Source of the DNA: Anaerococcus vaginalis ATCC 51170 | GTDB taxonomy: Bacteria > Bacillota > Clostridia > Tissierellales > Peptoniphilaceae | Reading direction: 5' to 3' | Length of the DNA: 64,000 nucleotides | NCBI RefSeq assembly: GCF_000163295.1 | Contig: NZ_GG700527.1 | Location: forward strand, 1,778,954 to 1,842,953 | Shown: positions 53,248-62,023 of the stretch, one piece after another | Position numbering within the stretch: the stretch's first letter is position 1 | How the letters are laid out: every line of letters starts with the position of its first letter | The notes under the pieces: model-generated | Database searches by the model: none | Seen by the model: only the letters and a program-made list of their open reading frames with translations | Told to the model about the DNA's origin: nothing | Position numbers and translations under genes: made by a program

Positions 53248-54729
53248 ATGACAGAAACAAGAGTTAGATTTGCACCATCACCAACAGGTTACCTCCACAT
53301 CGGTGGACTTAGAACAGCACTTTTTAATTACCTTTATGCAAGACATACTGGTGGAAAAATGCTTTTAAGAATTGAAGATACAGACAGAACCAGATTTGTT
53401 GAAGGAGCCTTGGAAAATTTATTGAAGACTTTAAAATGGTCAGGAATTGAAATTGACGAAGGTGTTATGCTTGACGAAAATGGAGAAATTACCGAAAAAG
53501 GAAATTGCGGTCCTTATATCCAATCTGATAGGGTTAAGGCTGGAATTTATGATAAATATATTGAAAAATTAATCGAAGAAGGCAAGGCTTATTATTGCTT
53601 CTGCTCAAAGGAAAGACTTGATAATTTAAGAGCAAGACAAAAAGCTGATGGTCTTACACCAAAATATGATGGACTTTGTCGTTCATTAACATTAGATGAA
53701 GCAAAAGAAAAAATTGCTAACGGAGAAAAATATACTGTAAGATTAAAACTTCCAAAAGATACAGATATTTCTTTTGAAGATAGGATTAAGGGAAAAATTA
53801 CTTTTAATACAAATGATATGGACGACCAAGTTTTGATAAAAGAAGACGGATATCCAACTTATCATTTTGCAGTTATTGTTGACGACCATGAAATGGGAAT
53901 CACCCACGTTGTAAGAGGGGATGAATGGATTTCTTCAACTCCAAAACACGTGTTTTTATACCAAGCTTTTGGATGGGAAGCACCAGAATATATCCACCTT
54001 CCTACAGTTTTAAATAAAGATCACAAAAAATATTCTAAGAGAAATGGAGATGGAATGGTTGAAGATTTCATCGAAAGAGGATATTTACCAGAAGGATTAA
54101 TAAATTATTTGGCTCTTTTGGGATGGTCTCCTGATAGTGAAGAAGAAATTTTTACAATGAAAGAGCTTGCTGACCAATTTACTTTTGATAGGGTAAATAA
54201 AACCGGAGCAGTTTTTGATGTAAGAAAACTTGATTGGGTTAACGGTCATTATGTAAGAGAAATGAGCGTTGAAGATTTGGCAAAAGCTATAAAACCATAT
54301 TGTATTGAAGCAGGATTTTTTGGAGAAGATTATCCAGAAGAAAAATTAAATCTTCTTGCAGCTACTTGGCAATCAGCAATTGATAAATTCACAGATATAA
54401 AAGATGAAGCCTATGTTTATTATGTAGATGATAAAGATATGAAATGGACTGATGAAGCAGTTGAAGCCATAAAAACTGACGAAGCTAAAACTTTGTTTGA
54501 TGCCTTTATTGGAAAGCTTGAAGAAGTTGATGAAGTTAGTCTAGATTTTGCAAAAACCATAATGAAATCAATCCAAAAAGAAACAGGAATAAAAGGAAAG
54601 AATTTATGGTTCCCTGTTAGGGCAGGACTTACAGGAAATGTTCACGGACCAGAACTTGTAAATGCCTTTGTTATTATGGGCAAGGAAAAAATGATCGACA
54701 GATTAAACTACGTTAAGGAAAATTTTTAA
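53248..54729 (+). CDS. gltX: Glutamyl-tRNA synthetase
   Basis: 493 aa, class Ic synthetase charging tRNA-Glu. HIGH motif as HIGGLRTALFNYLYAR (residue about 17) within FAPSPTGYLHIGG; KMSKS equivalent as KKYSKRNGDG near residue 256; tRNA-binding HVVRGDEWISSTPKH. C-terminal anticodon domain complete. Zn ligands include CFCSKERL. AAGGAGGACTT precedes the ATG. First gene of the gltX-cysS-rlmB-yacP-sigma string. Confidence 0.97.
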   Translation: MTETRVRFAPSPTGYLHIGGLRTALFNYLYARHTGGKMLLRIEDTDRTRFVEGALENLLKTLKWSGIEIDEGVMLDENGEITEKGNCGPYIQSDRVKAGIYDKYIEKLIEEGKAYYCFCSKERLDNLRARQKADGLTPKYDGLCRSLTLDEAKEKIANGEKYTVRLKLPKDTDISFEDRIKGKITFNTNDMDDQVLIKEDGYPTYHFAVIVDDHEMGITHVVRGDEWISSTPKHVFLYQAFGWEAPEYIHLPTVLNKDHKKYSKRNGDGMVEDFIERGYLPEGLINYLALLGWSPDSEEEIFTMKELADQFTFDRVNKTGAVFDVRKLDWVNGHYVREMSVEDLAKAIKPYCIEAGFFGEDYPEEKLNLLAATWQSAIDKFTDIKDEAYVYYVDDKDMKWTDEAVEAIKTDEAKTLFDAFIGKLEEVDEVSLDFAKTIMKSIQKETGIKGKNLWFPVRAGLTGNVHGPELVNAFVIMGKEKMIDRLNYVKENF

Positions 54730-54730
54730 T

Positions 54731-56149
54731 ATGAAAATATATAATACATTCACAAGACAAAAAGAAGAGTTCAAGACAATTGATGAAAATAAGGTAAGAA
54801 TGTATGTATGCGGCCCAACAGTTTATGATTATATGCACATAGGAAACGCCCGTCCTTTGGTAATTTTTGATACAATGAGAAGATATTTAAAATATCTAGG
54901 AAATGATGTAAAATATGTTGTAAATTTTACAGACGTAGATGATAAAATTATAAATAAGGCCATTAAAGATAAGATATCAACTAAGGAAGTTACAGATAAG
55001 TATATAAAAGCTTATATGGAAGATGCAAAAGATTTAAATCTTGACGAAGAGCATACAATCCATCCAAAAGCTACAGAAACTATGGATGATATTATAGAAT
55101 TTGTAAAAGAATTGGTGGATAAGGATTGTGCTTATGAATCAAATGGAGATGTTTATTTTGATATTTCAAAAGCAAAAGACTATGGACATCTTTCAGGAAA
55201 AAACATTGAAGATTTAAGAGAAGGCGCATCAAACAGATTAGATGATAAGGACAAGGGCAAAAAAAGAAATCCTATGGACTTTACCCTATGGAAAGCTACA
55301 AAAAAAGAAGGAGAAGTCTCTTGGGATTCTCCTTGGGGCAAGGGTAGACCGGGCTGGCATATAGAATGTTCAACCATGAGCAAAAAATTATTGGGAGAAA
55401 CAATTGACCTTCACGCTGGTGGAGAAGATTTACAATTTCCTCATCACGAAAATGAAATTGCCCAATCAGAAACAAGATCAGGCAAAAAATTTGCAAATTA
55501 TTGGATGCACAACGGCATGATCCAAGTTGATGGAACAAAAATGAGCAAGTCTTTGGGAAATTTCTTTACCCTCCACGATATCAAAAAAGAATACGACCTT
55601 ATGGTTGTAAGATTTTGGCTTTTGTCTGCAAGCTATAGACTTCCAATAAATTTCACAAGAGAAATAATAGAACAAGCAAAAAATTCCCTAGAAAGATTAA
55701 ACAATGCCAAATTTAGGATGGATGATCTTTTGGAAAAAACTAGTGGAAATTTAAAAGACGAAGAAAAAGACCTAGTTAAAGAGCTTGATAATTTTGAAAA
55801 TAATTTTAGAAAAGTTATGGATGATGACCTAAACACTGCGGATGCACTAACAGTTTTATTTGAAATTTCAAAATTTGCTAACACCAAACTTGATGAAAAT
55901 TCTTCAAAAGAATTCGTAGAAAAAACAAGAGATTTATTTATAAAACTTGAAGATGTTCTTGGTATAGAAAACAGAAAAAAAACAGACGATTCTATTGATG
56001 AAGATTTAATAAATAAACTAATAGAAGAAAGAAAAGAAGCGAAAAAGGCAAAAGATTTTAAAAAGGCTGATGAAATTCGTGACAAACTTTCTGAAATGGG
56101 AATTTTAATCAAGGACACAAGAGAAGGAACCAAGTGGGAGCTTAAATAA
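54731..56149 (+). CDS. cysS: Cysteinyl-tRNA synthetase
   Basis: 472 aa, class I. MYVCGPTVYDYMHIGNARPLV carries the first zinc Cys and the HIGH motif; WHIECSTMSKK and LHAGGEDLQFPHHENEIAQ give the other zinc ligands; KMSKSLGNF is the second signature (near 266). One base after gltX. cysE, found between these genes in Bacillus, is absent. Confidence 0.97.
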   Translation: MKIYNTFTRQKEEFKTIDENKVRMYVCGPTVYDYMHIGNARPLVIFDTMRRYLKYLGNDVKYVVNFTDVDDKIINKAIKDKISTKEVTDKYIKAYMEDAKDLNLDEEHTIHPKATETMDDIIEFVKELVDKDCAYESNGDVYFDISKAKDYGHLSGKNIEDLREGASNRLDDKDKGKKRNPMDFTLWKATKKEGEVSWDSPWGKGRPGWHIECSTMSKKLLGETIDLHAGGEDLQFPHHENEIAQSETRSGKKFANYWMHNGMIQVDGTKMSKSLGNFFTLHDIKKEYDLMVVRFWLLSASYRLPINFTREIIEQAKNSLERLNNAKFRMDDLLEKTSGNLKDEEKDLVKELDNFENNFRKVMDDDLNTADALTVLFEISKFANTKLDENSSKEFVEKTRDLFIKLEDVLGIENRKKTDDSIDEDLINKLIEERKEAKKAKDFKKADEIRDKLSEMGILIKDTREGTKWELK

Positions 56150-56862
56150 TGGCAAGTATATATGGAAGAAAATCTGTACTTGAAACCATTGATGCAGGAG
56201 AAAATATAAAAAAAGCTCATATTTTAAATAATAAAGGCAAAAATCACAAGCTAATTGATAAGATTATAAATAAATTAGAAGATGAAAATGTGCCAATATT
56301 TTATGAGGATAAGGATTATTTTTCAAAAATTTCTGGCAACCACCAAGGTGTTGAAATTGAAGTAGAAGATTACAAATACAAGGACCTTGATGATTTGAAA
56401 GATAAAAAAAGACTAATGATTCTAGACCAAATAGAAGATCCCCACAATCTTGGTGCAATAATTAGAAGTGCAGAAGCCTTTGGTTTTGATGGAATAATTA
56501 TTTCAGAAAGAAGATCTGCAAAAGTAAATTCAACAGTTTACAAAACAAGTGCCGGAGCAATCAACAATATTGATATAGCCATGGTTAAAAATATAAATAG
56601 GGCCATAAAAGAAATAAAAAAAGAAAATTTTTGGGTTTATGGACTAGCTGGAGAAGCAGAAGGGGACATTACCCAAACAGATCTTACAGGAAAAATTGCC
56701 CTAGTTGTTGGCAATGAAGGAAAGGGACTTTCAAGACTTGTAAGAGAAAATTGCGATGGACTAATAAAAATACCTATGCTTGGCAAAATAAATTCATTAA
56801 ACGCATCGGTAGCAAGTGCAATCGCAATCTATGAAAGTCTAAGACAAAATGGCTTTAACTAA
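56149..56862 (+). CDS. rlmB: 23S rRNA (guanosine-2'-O)-methyltransferase RlmB
   Basis: 237 aa SPOUT methyltransferase (TrmH/SpoU). N-terminal L30-like substrate-binding part (IYGRKSVLETIDAG, then DYFSKISGNHQGVEIEV), followed by the knotted domain with DQIEDPHNLGAIIRSAEAFG, NEGKGLSRLVRENCD and NSLNASVASAIAIYE. Overlaps the cysS stop (TAATG). The Mini-ribonuclease III gene usually between cysS and rlmB is missing. Confidence 0.94.
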   Translation: MASIYGRKSVLETIDAGENIKKAHILNNKGKNHKLIDKIINKLEDENVPIFYEDKDYFSKISGNHQGVEIEVEDYKYKDLDDLKDKKRLMILDQIEDPHNLGAIIRSAEAFGFDGIIISERRSAKVNSTVYKTSAGAINNIDIAMVKNINRAIKEIKKENFWVYGLAGEAEGDITQTDLTGKIALVVGNEGKGLSRLVRENCDGLIKIPMLGKINSLNASVASAIAIYESLRQNGFN

Positions 56863-57373
56863 AAAAAATATAACCTATGTTGATGGCTATAACATAATAA
56901 ATTCTTGGCCTGAATTAATTCGTATAAAAGAAAATTCCCTAGAGCTTGCTCGTGAAAAATTAATAGACGAGATGGCAGAATACGCATCCCTTTCAAACGA
57001 AAAACTTGTCGTAGTTTTTGATGCCTACAATTCAGATGGAGAAAAAGAAAATATATTTGAAAAACTTGGCATAAAAATAGTCTATACCAAAAAATTTCAA
57101 ACGGCAGACACCTACATTGAAAAAATGACAAACAAATATGCACGTCGTCACAATGTAAAAGTTGTAACCGACGATGGGCAAATTCAATCACTTGCTTTCG
57201 AAAGAGGAGCAAGCAGGATTACTGCCCTTGAGCTTAGGAATGATCTTTTAAATAAAAGGGTAAAAATAAAAAGAAATCAAAAAAAAGATTTTTCAAATAA
57301 TTTCAAGCAATTTCCCTTATCAGAAGATGTAATAAAAAAACTTGATGATATAAAAAAAGACTTGGAAAAATAA
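56849..57373 (+). CDS. NYN-domain RNase-like protein (YacP/Rae1 family)
   Basis: 174 aa. PIN-like NYN fold with acidic residues in YVDGYNIINSWPEL (Asp, Asn), VVFDAYNSDGEKEN, TADTYIEKM and VVTDDGQIQ. Bacillus YacP (Rae1) is a ribosome-associated endoribonuclease acting in the A site. It overlaps the rlmB end by 14 bp. No strong ribosome-binding site is seen, so translational coupling is likely. Confidence 0.9.
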   Translation: MALTKKNITYVDGYNIINSWPELIRIKENSLELAREKLIDEMAEYASLSNEKLVVVFDAYNSDGEKENIFEKLGIKIVYTKKFQTADTYIEKMTNKYARRHNVKVVTDDGQIQSLAFERGASRITALELRNDLLNKRVKIKRNQKKDFSNNFKQFPLSEDVIKKLDDIKKDLEK

Positions 57374-57462
57374 ATGGTAAAGGTAGATAAATTCAATTTA
57401 TAAAAATTCAAATCATTTTTATAAGAACTTGACTGCTTAGGCAGATCAATTATGGTGGTTAT

Positions 57463-58464
57463 ATGGATAAAATAGATTTTAATGACGAAGAAGTCTTTGA
57501 AAAATTTAAAGATTTTTTCGATGAAGATGATATTGATGAAAAACAAGCCCAAAAAATTTATAAGGGCTTAACAGAAGATGAAAAAGAAGAATTTGAACAG
57601 TTTTTGGAAGATGAAGAACTGGAAATAGAAGAGGAAGAAGATAGAAAAAAAATAAAAAATTCTATCGTTGCAAGGCAAAGATCCGACATAATTAGGCTTT
57701 CTGATTTAACAAATGAACAAATTGTAGAGCAATTCCAAGAAGGAAATCAAAATGCCCTAGGAGCCTTAGTAGATAAAAACCAAGGTTTAGTCAGAAGCAG
57801 AGCATCATATTTTTATCGCTCACATGGAAACGACCTTGAGCTTGAAGATTTAGTCCAATCAGGCATGCTTGGAATGATAAGAGCTGCAGAAAAATTTGAC
57901 CTTACTTTGGGATACAAATTTACAACCTACGCCTACAAATGGATAGATAAGGCAATAAGAAAAGCAATCAACAAAGAAGGTCACACAATAAGAATACCAG
58001 CTGGAAAATATTTAAAATTAAACAAATTAAAACAAATATTAAAAGCAAATCCAGAAGCAAGCGAAGAGGAATTATACAAAATTTTAAAACAAGAAGGAAT
58101 CGACAAAAAACAAGCCGACGATTTATTTTTGATAAATAGAAATCAAGTAAATTCAACAAGCTTAAATATAAATTTAGATTCAGAAGATTCAACAGGCGAT
58201 GAGCTGATGGATATGGTAGGAGACGATTCAATCCCAGTAGACGATCAAATCCTAAAAAAAGATATGGAAGATTTTCTAATGAAAGCTTTGGATCAATTAT
58301 CAGATAGAGAAAAACAAATAATAATTTATAGATACGGTTTGGATAACGAAAAACCAAAAACCCTAGAAGAAATAGGAACGATATATAATCTATCCAGAGA
58401 AAGAATAAGACAAATAGAAAACCAAGCCCTAGGAAAACTAAAACAATACAGCGACCAGGATTGA
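57463..58464 (+). CDS. Sigma-70 family sigma factor with regions 2-4 and an acidic N-terminus
   Basis: 333 aa. An acidic N-terminal segment (residues 1-65, mostly Asp and Glu) precedes region 2 (ELEDLVQSGMLGMIRAAEKFD, then FTTYAYKWIDKAIRKAI for -10 recognition), region 3 (EGHTIRIPAGKYLKL) and region 4 (LSDREKQIIIYRYGL, LEEIGTIYNLSRERIRQIENQALGKLK). It resembles group 1/2 factors but differs from typical RpoD (AYKWIDKAIRKA in place of TWWIRQAI). By position (gltX-cysS-rlmB-yacP-sigma) it occupies the place of sigH in Bacillus. A separate housekeeping rpoD is presumed elsewhere. Confidence 0.85.
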   Translation: MDKIDFNDEEVFEKFKDFFDEDDIDEKQAQKIYKGLTEDEKEEFEQFLEDEELEIEEEEDRKKIKNSIVARQRSDIIRLSDLTNEQIVEQFQEGNQNALGALVDKNQGLVRSRASYFYRSHGNDLELEDLVQSGMLGMIRAAEKFDLTLGYKFTTYAYKWIDKAIRKAINKEGHTIRIPAGKYLKLNKLKQILKANPEASEEELYKILKQEGIDKKQADDLFLINRNQVNSTSLNINLDSEDSTGDELMDMVGDDSIPVDDQILKKDMEDFLMKALDQLSDREKQIIIYRYGLDNEKPKTLEEIGTIYNLSRERIRQIENQALGKLKQYSDQD

Positions 58465-58587
58465 TAATCAGCTTAAAAATGTGCCAGTGGCACATTTTTA
58501 ATGATTATCCCGCGGACTATAACTAAGGATTAAATTTCGAAAAATAAAATATAATGCTAATTTATTAAAAAATGAATGATAAATTAG
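58463..58587 (+). repeat. Structured hairpin repeat, copy B
   Basis: GATAATC (58463-58469) pairs with GATTATC (58503-58509) around TTAAAAATGTGCC-AGT-GGCACATTTTTAA. The conserved tail ATCCCGCGGACTATAAC-TAAGGATTAAA follows. The left arm overlaps the sigma-factor stop codon. The outer stem differs from copy A on both strands, preserving pairing. Confidence 0.72.
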
Positions 58588-58700
58588 CGTGTAAATTAGC
58601 TTAAAAACGTGCCAGTGTGCACGTTTTTAATATTTATCCCACAAAGCTGGAAAAAATTCCAAAAAATAAAATTAACTTATAATTAGAAATAAAAAATTTT
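58588..58700 (+). repeat. Structured hairpin repeat, copy C (tandem with B)
   Basis: TAAAT...ATTTA (58592-58596 and 58632-58636) enclose AGCTTAAAAACGTGC-cagt-GTGCACGTTTTTAA, with C:G pairs where copies A and B have T:G or T:A. ATCCC follows and then diverges. The end of the repeat is not well defined. Confidence 0.6.
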
Positions 58701-58715
58701 AATATTAAAAAATTA

Positions 58716-58741
58716 GAAAGTGCTTGCACTTTCTTTTTTTT
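58716..58741 (+). terminator. Terminator of the gltX-sigma operon
   Basis: GAAAGTGC-tt-GCACTTTC followed by eight T residues. The two structured repeats lie between the sigma stop codon and this terminator. The gap 58742-59015 is very AT-rich, without features. Confidence 0.85.
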
Positions 58742-59015
58742 GAAAATTTTTAAAAAAATTCACAAAAAATTCTATTAATATTTTAAAATTTTCTAATAAA
58801 TAATTTTTATTTATTTTTATCTTTAAAATTTCAAATATTTTTTTCTCCCCAGAGTAAATTTTAGATATATTTATTTAAAAATCAAATTTTGCTTTTGCTA
58901 TTTAAAAAATCCCTCACATTTCTTACATTTTTATTTCACAAAAAGCTCATATTTACTAACATACACCAATTAAGTTTGCTAAATTAAATCAATAAACTTT
59001 CTTGAAAATTTTTTG

Positions 59016-59044
59016 TTGACACTTTAGAAATATTTTGGTAAGAT
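59016..59044 (+). promoter_or_regulatory. Strong promoter of the coiled-coil surface protein
   Basis: TTGACA (59016-59021), exactly 17 bp, TAAGAT (59039-59044). 55 bp before the start codon. Confidence 0.8.
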
Positions 59045-59099
59045 ATGAAAATAATGTATAAAACAAAACTAATACAATATAAAAGATGAGGTATAAATT

Positions 59100-61916
59100 A
59101 TGAAAAAACAAAAATTAGCAAAATACGCTATGGCGCTTGCTTTGTCTTCTAGCATTATTTTTTCAAATGGAAAAATGGTAAGGGCTGAAGAAAATCTTAA
59201 TGTAAATTCTATAAATATGAAAAGTAAGGAAGAAATTGAAAATAAAATTGCTCTTATTAAAAAAGAAATTGCTCAATTAGAAAAGCAATTGGATGAAAAA
59301 TTAAAAGAAAAAGAAGACTTGCTTAAAGAAAAATCTGAACTTTCTAATAAATTATCCAAGAAAAATGACAAGTTAGCTAAGGAAATTGATGATTTAAAAA
59401 ATAAAATCAAGGAACTTGAGGATAAAGAAGCTGAAAACCAAAAAAATCTTAAATCTTTTGATGAAAAATTAGCAAAAGCTAATGAGGAAAAAGAAAATTT
59501 AAGAAAAGCCCTTGAGAAAAAGGAAAAAGAAATTGAGGATGTAAAAAACTTTGATCCAGCAAAGGATAAGAAGGCCCTTGAAGAAAGTATAGAAGAAGAT
59601 AAGAAAAAAGAAAAAGTTAGTGAAGATAAAAAGAAAAAACTTGAGGAAAGCCTAGAAAAATCTAGTGAAGAATTAGATAAAAAGAAAAAAGCTTATGAGA
59701 AAGAAAATGCTCTTTTAGAAAGATATACAGCTGATTTGGCTAAGTATGAACAAGAACTTCCAAAAGCTAAAGAAGAAAGAGAAAAAATTCAAGAAAGTTT
59801 AAACAATATAATTGCTAATAAGACAAGCCTTATACAAGAACTTATTGATTTGAAAGCAAAAGAAAAGAAAAACGAAGAAGACAAAAAAAATTTTGAGGAT
59901 CAATTAAAGGTTATTAATGCTAGTTGTGAATTGAAAAAGGCTGAATTGCAAAAATGGATAGATAAATATCCGGATTATGATTCTGATTTGGATAAAAATA
60001 TTGAAAATAAAGAAAAAGAAATTAAAAAAATTGAAGATGAAATGTCTACTCTTGAAAAAAAAGTTAAAGAATTAGAGGAAGAAAAGACAAGAAATTCTGC
60101 AACTATCGCTGAAAAAGGCAAGGAAGTAGCAGACTTTGATAATAAAATTTCAGGCGAACAAGCTAAAATTGAAGAAAATAAAAGAGATATTCAAAATTTG
60201 AATACACATATTGAAAGGACAAAAGAAGCTAAACAAAACTATGGAGAAGCTAAAAAAGCTGGTAATCCTCCTCAAGGTGTTGTTCCTAATTTTGATGAAA
60301 TAATTGAAAATTCAAAAAAACAAATTCAAGAAAAAGAACTAGAAAACACAAATATACAAAATAAGATTACTGAACTTTCAAATAAGAAAGAACAAGCTAA
60401 AAAAGATGCGATAGACTTAGCTAATAAAAATCAAGAACTTGATAAACAAATACAAGAAATAAAAACAAATATTAAGGCTAAAAAAGCTCAAATAGCACCA
60501 ATTCAAAAAGAAAAAGAAGAATTAGAAAAAAAATTAAATAATAAAACACCAAAAGATGTAATCGACAAAATTGAGCAATTAAAAAAAGATATAGAAGACC
60601 TTGAAAAAAGAAAAAATAATGGACCAATTGTATTAAATATTATAAAAGGAGCAAAAGAAGGCCTTGAAAAACAAATTTCAGAAAAACAAAAAAAGCTTAA
60701 AGATTATGAAAATTTAGAGGCTAAAAAAGATGAGCTTGACAAGAAAATTAAGTTTTTAGAAAAAGAGATTGAAGATATAAAGAAAATCAAGCCAGAAACT
60801 GAAAAAAAGGTCAATGAGCTTAAAGCAGCAAAAGAAGAACAAGAAAATCTTTTGGAAAAAGCTAAAAAAGATTTGCAAGTAGAAGAAGAAAATCTTAAAA
60901 ATATTCAAAATAGCATTGAAGAAAAACAAAATAGATTAAAGGCTGTAGACAATAAAGACCAAGCAATTAAAGATCTTGAAGAAGAAAAAGCAAAAATTCA
61001 AGAAAAAATTGACGCAAATAAGAAAGAAATAGAAGAATTAGAAAAAGAAAAAAATGCTAGCCAGGCTTTAAGTGAAAAGACAGCAAATGAGATAAAAACT
61101 CTTAAAGAAAAACTTTTGAAATTAGAAGAAGAACAAAAGGCTGAAGATGAAAAAGAAAAAGAGTTAAGAGAAAAAATAAAAGAAATAGATGAAAAAATCA
61201 ATGGTTTAGATTTGGAAATAAAAAATCTAAAAGCTGAAATTATTAAGAAAAGACAAATGTTAGCTGCTTTAGAACAAAAACCAATTGCTGATACAATTGA
61301 TCCAATTCTTCCAAAGGAAAGAGTAAAAGTTAAAAATTTAGAAAAATTAACAGAAAAAGAAAAAGAGGAAATAAAAAATAAAATAAAAGACTTAAACAAA
61401 AATAATTTCCCAGAAAATACACAAGTAGAAGTAGATGAAAAAGGAAATGTAAGTGTAACATATCCAGATAATTCTAAAGATACAATTAATGCTAGCGATT
61501 TGGTTGAGAAAATGGCACAAGCACAAAATAATAAAACAGATGCTCAAAATAATCCAGCAGTTATTCCAGCTAAGACTTTGGTTAAAGATAAAAATAATTT
61601 GACTGATAAGGAAAAAGCAGAAATTGCTAGTAAGGTTAAAAAATCAAATCCAAAGGCTATCAACATTGAAGTGACAAAAAATGGTAGTGTAACAATAACA
61701 TATCCAGATGGTTCTAAAAATATGATTGATGGATCTAAGCTTGTAAGTGAAAAAGCAAAAGAAATCACATCAAATTCTAAAAAAGCAAAACTTACACCAG
61801 CTAATAATAAATCAAAAAATGTTAAAACTGGAGTAGGTTCATCAGCAAGTATTTTGACAATCTTGGCAGGTTCTGTAGGCGGCTTATTTGTTTCTAAAAA
61901 AAGAAAAAATAAATAA
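59100..61916 (+). CDS. Secreted coiled-coil surface protein with Rib-like repeats and sortase-type anchor
   Basis: 938 aa. Signal peptide at residues 1-29 (KKQKLAKYAMALALSSS, cleavage after VRA-EE). Residues about 40-735 are an almost uninterrupted coiled coil of Glu, Lys, Leu, Ile heptads. Two tandem domains of about 60 aa follow (LTEKEKEEIKNKIKDLN to VSVTYPDNSKDTI, and LTDKEKAEIASKVKKSN to VTITYPDGSKNMI), like Rib/long Rib modules. The C-terminus has NVKTGVGSSA, a hydrophobic helix and KKRKNK, a sortase-type signal in which LPxTG is replaced by NVKTG. It is likely an adhesin or stalk exposed on the wall. Confidence 0.88.
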   Translation: MKKQKLAKYAMALALSSSIIFSNGKMVRAEENLNVNSINMKSKEEIENKIALIKKEIAQLEKQLDEKLKEKEDLLKEKSELSNKLSKKNDKLAKEIDDLKNKIKELEDKEAENQKNLKSFDEKLAKANEEKENLRKALEKKEKEIEDVKNFDPAKDKKALEESIEEDKKKEKVSEDKKKKLEESLEKSSEELDKKKKAYEKENALLERYTADLAKYEQELPKAKEEREKIQESLNNIIANKTSLIQELIDLKAKEKKNEEDKKNFEDQLKVINASCELKKAELQKWIDKYPDYDSDLDKNIENKEKEIKKIEDEMSTLEKKVKELEEEKTRNSATIAEKGKEVADFDNKISGEQAKIEENKRDIQNLNTHIERTKEAKQNYGEAKKAGNPPQGVVPNFDEIIENSKKQIQEKELENTNIQNKITELSNKKEQAKKDAIDLANKNQELDKQIQEIKTNIKAKKAQIAPIQKEKEELEKKLNNKTPKDVIDKIEQLKKDIEDLEKRKNNGPIVLNIIKGAKEGLEKQISEKQKKLKDYENLEAKKDELDKKIKFLEKEIEDIKKIKPETEKKVNELKAAKEEQENLLEKAKKDLQVEEENLKNIQNSIEEKQNRLKAVDNKDQAIKDLEEEKAKIQEKIDANKKEIEELEKEKNASQALSEKTANEIKTLKEKLLKLEEEQKAEDEKEKELREKIKEIDEKINGLDLEIKNLKAEIIKKRQMLAALEQKPIADTIDPILPKERVKVKNLEKLTEKEKEEIKNKIKDLNKNNFPENTQVEVDEKGNVSVTYPDNSKDTINASDLVEKMAQAQNNKTDAQNNPAVIPAKTLVKDKNNLTDKEKAEIASKVKKSNPKAINIEVTKNGSVTITYPDGSKNMIDGSKLVSEKAKEITSNSKKAKLTPANNKSKNVKTGVGSSASILTILAGSVGGLFVSKKRKNK

Positions 61917-61964
61917 ATTTAATAGATGAAAAATTGGATAAGAATTTAAAAAATTACAAATAAT

Positions 61965-61996
61965 AATGGACTGTGCATTGCATAGTCCATTTTTAA
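61965..61996 (+). terminator. Terminator of the surface-protein gene
   Basis: AATGGACT and AGTCCATT form the stem around GTGCATTGCAT, followed by TTTTT. It may also serve the convergent PTS gene. Confidence 0.85.
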
Positions 61997-62023
61997 ATTT
62001 AAAATATTTTTATTAAATAAATT

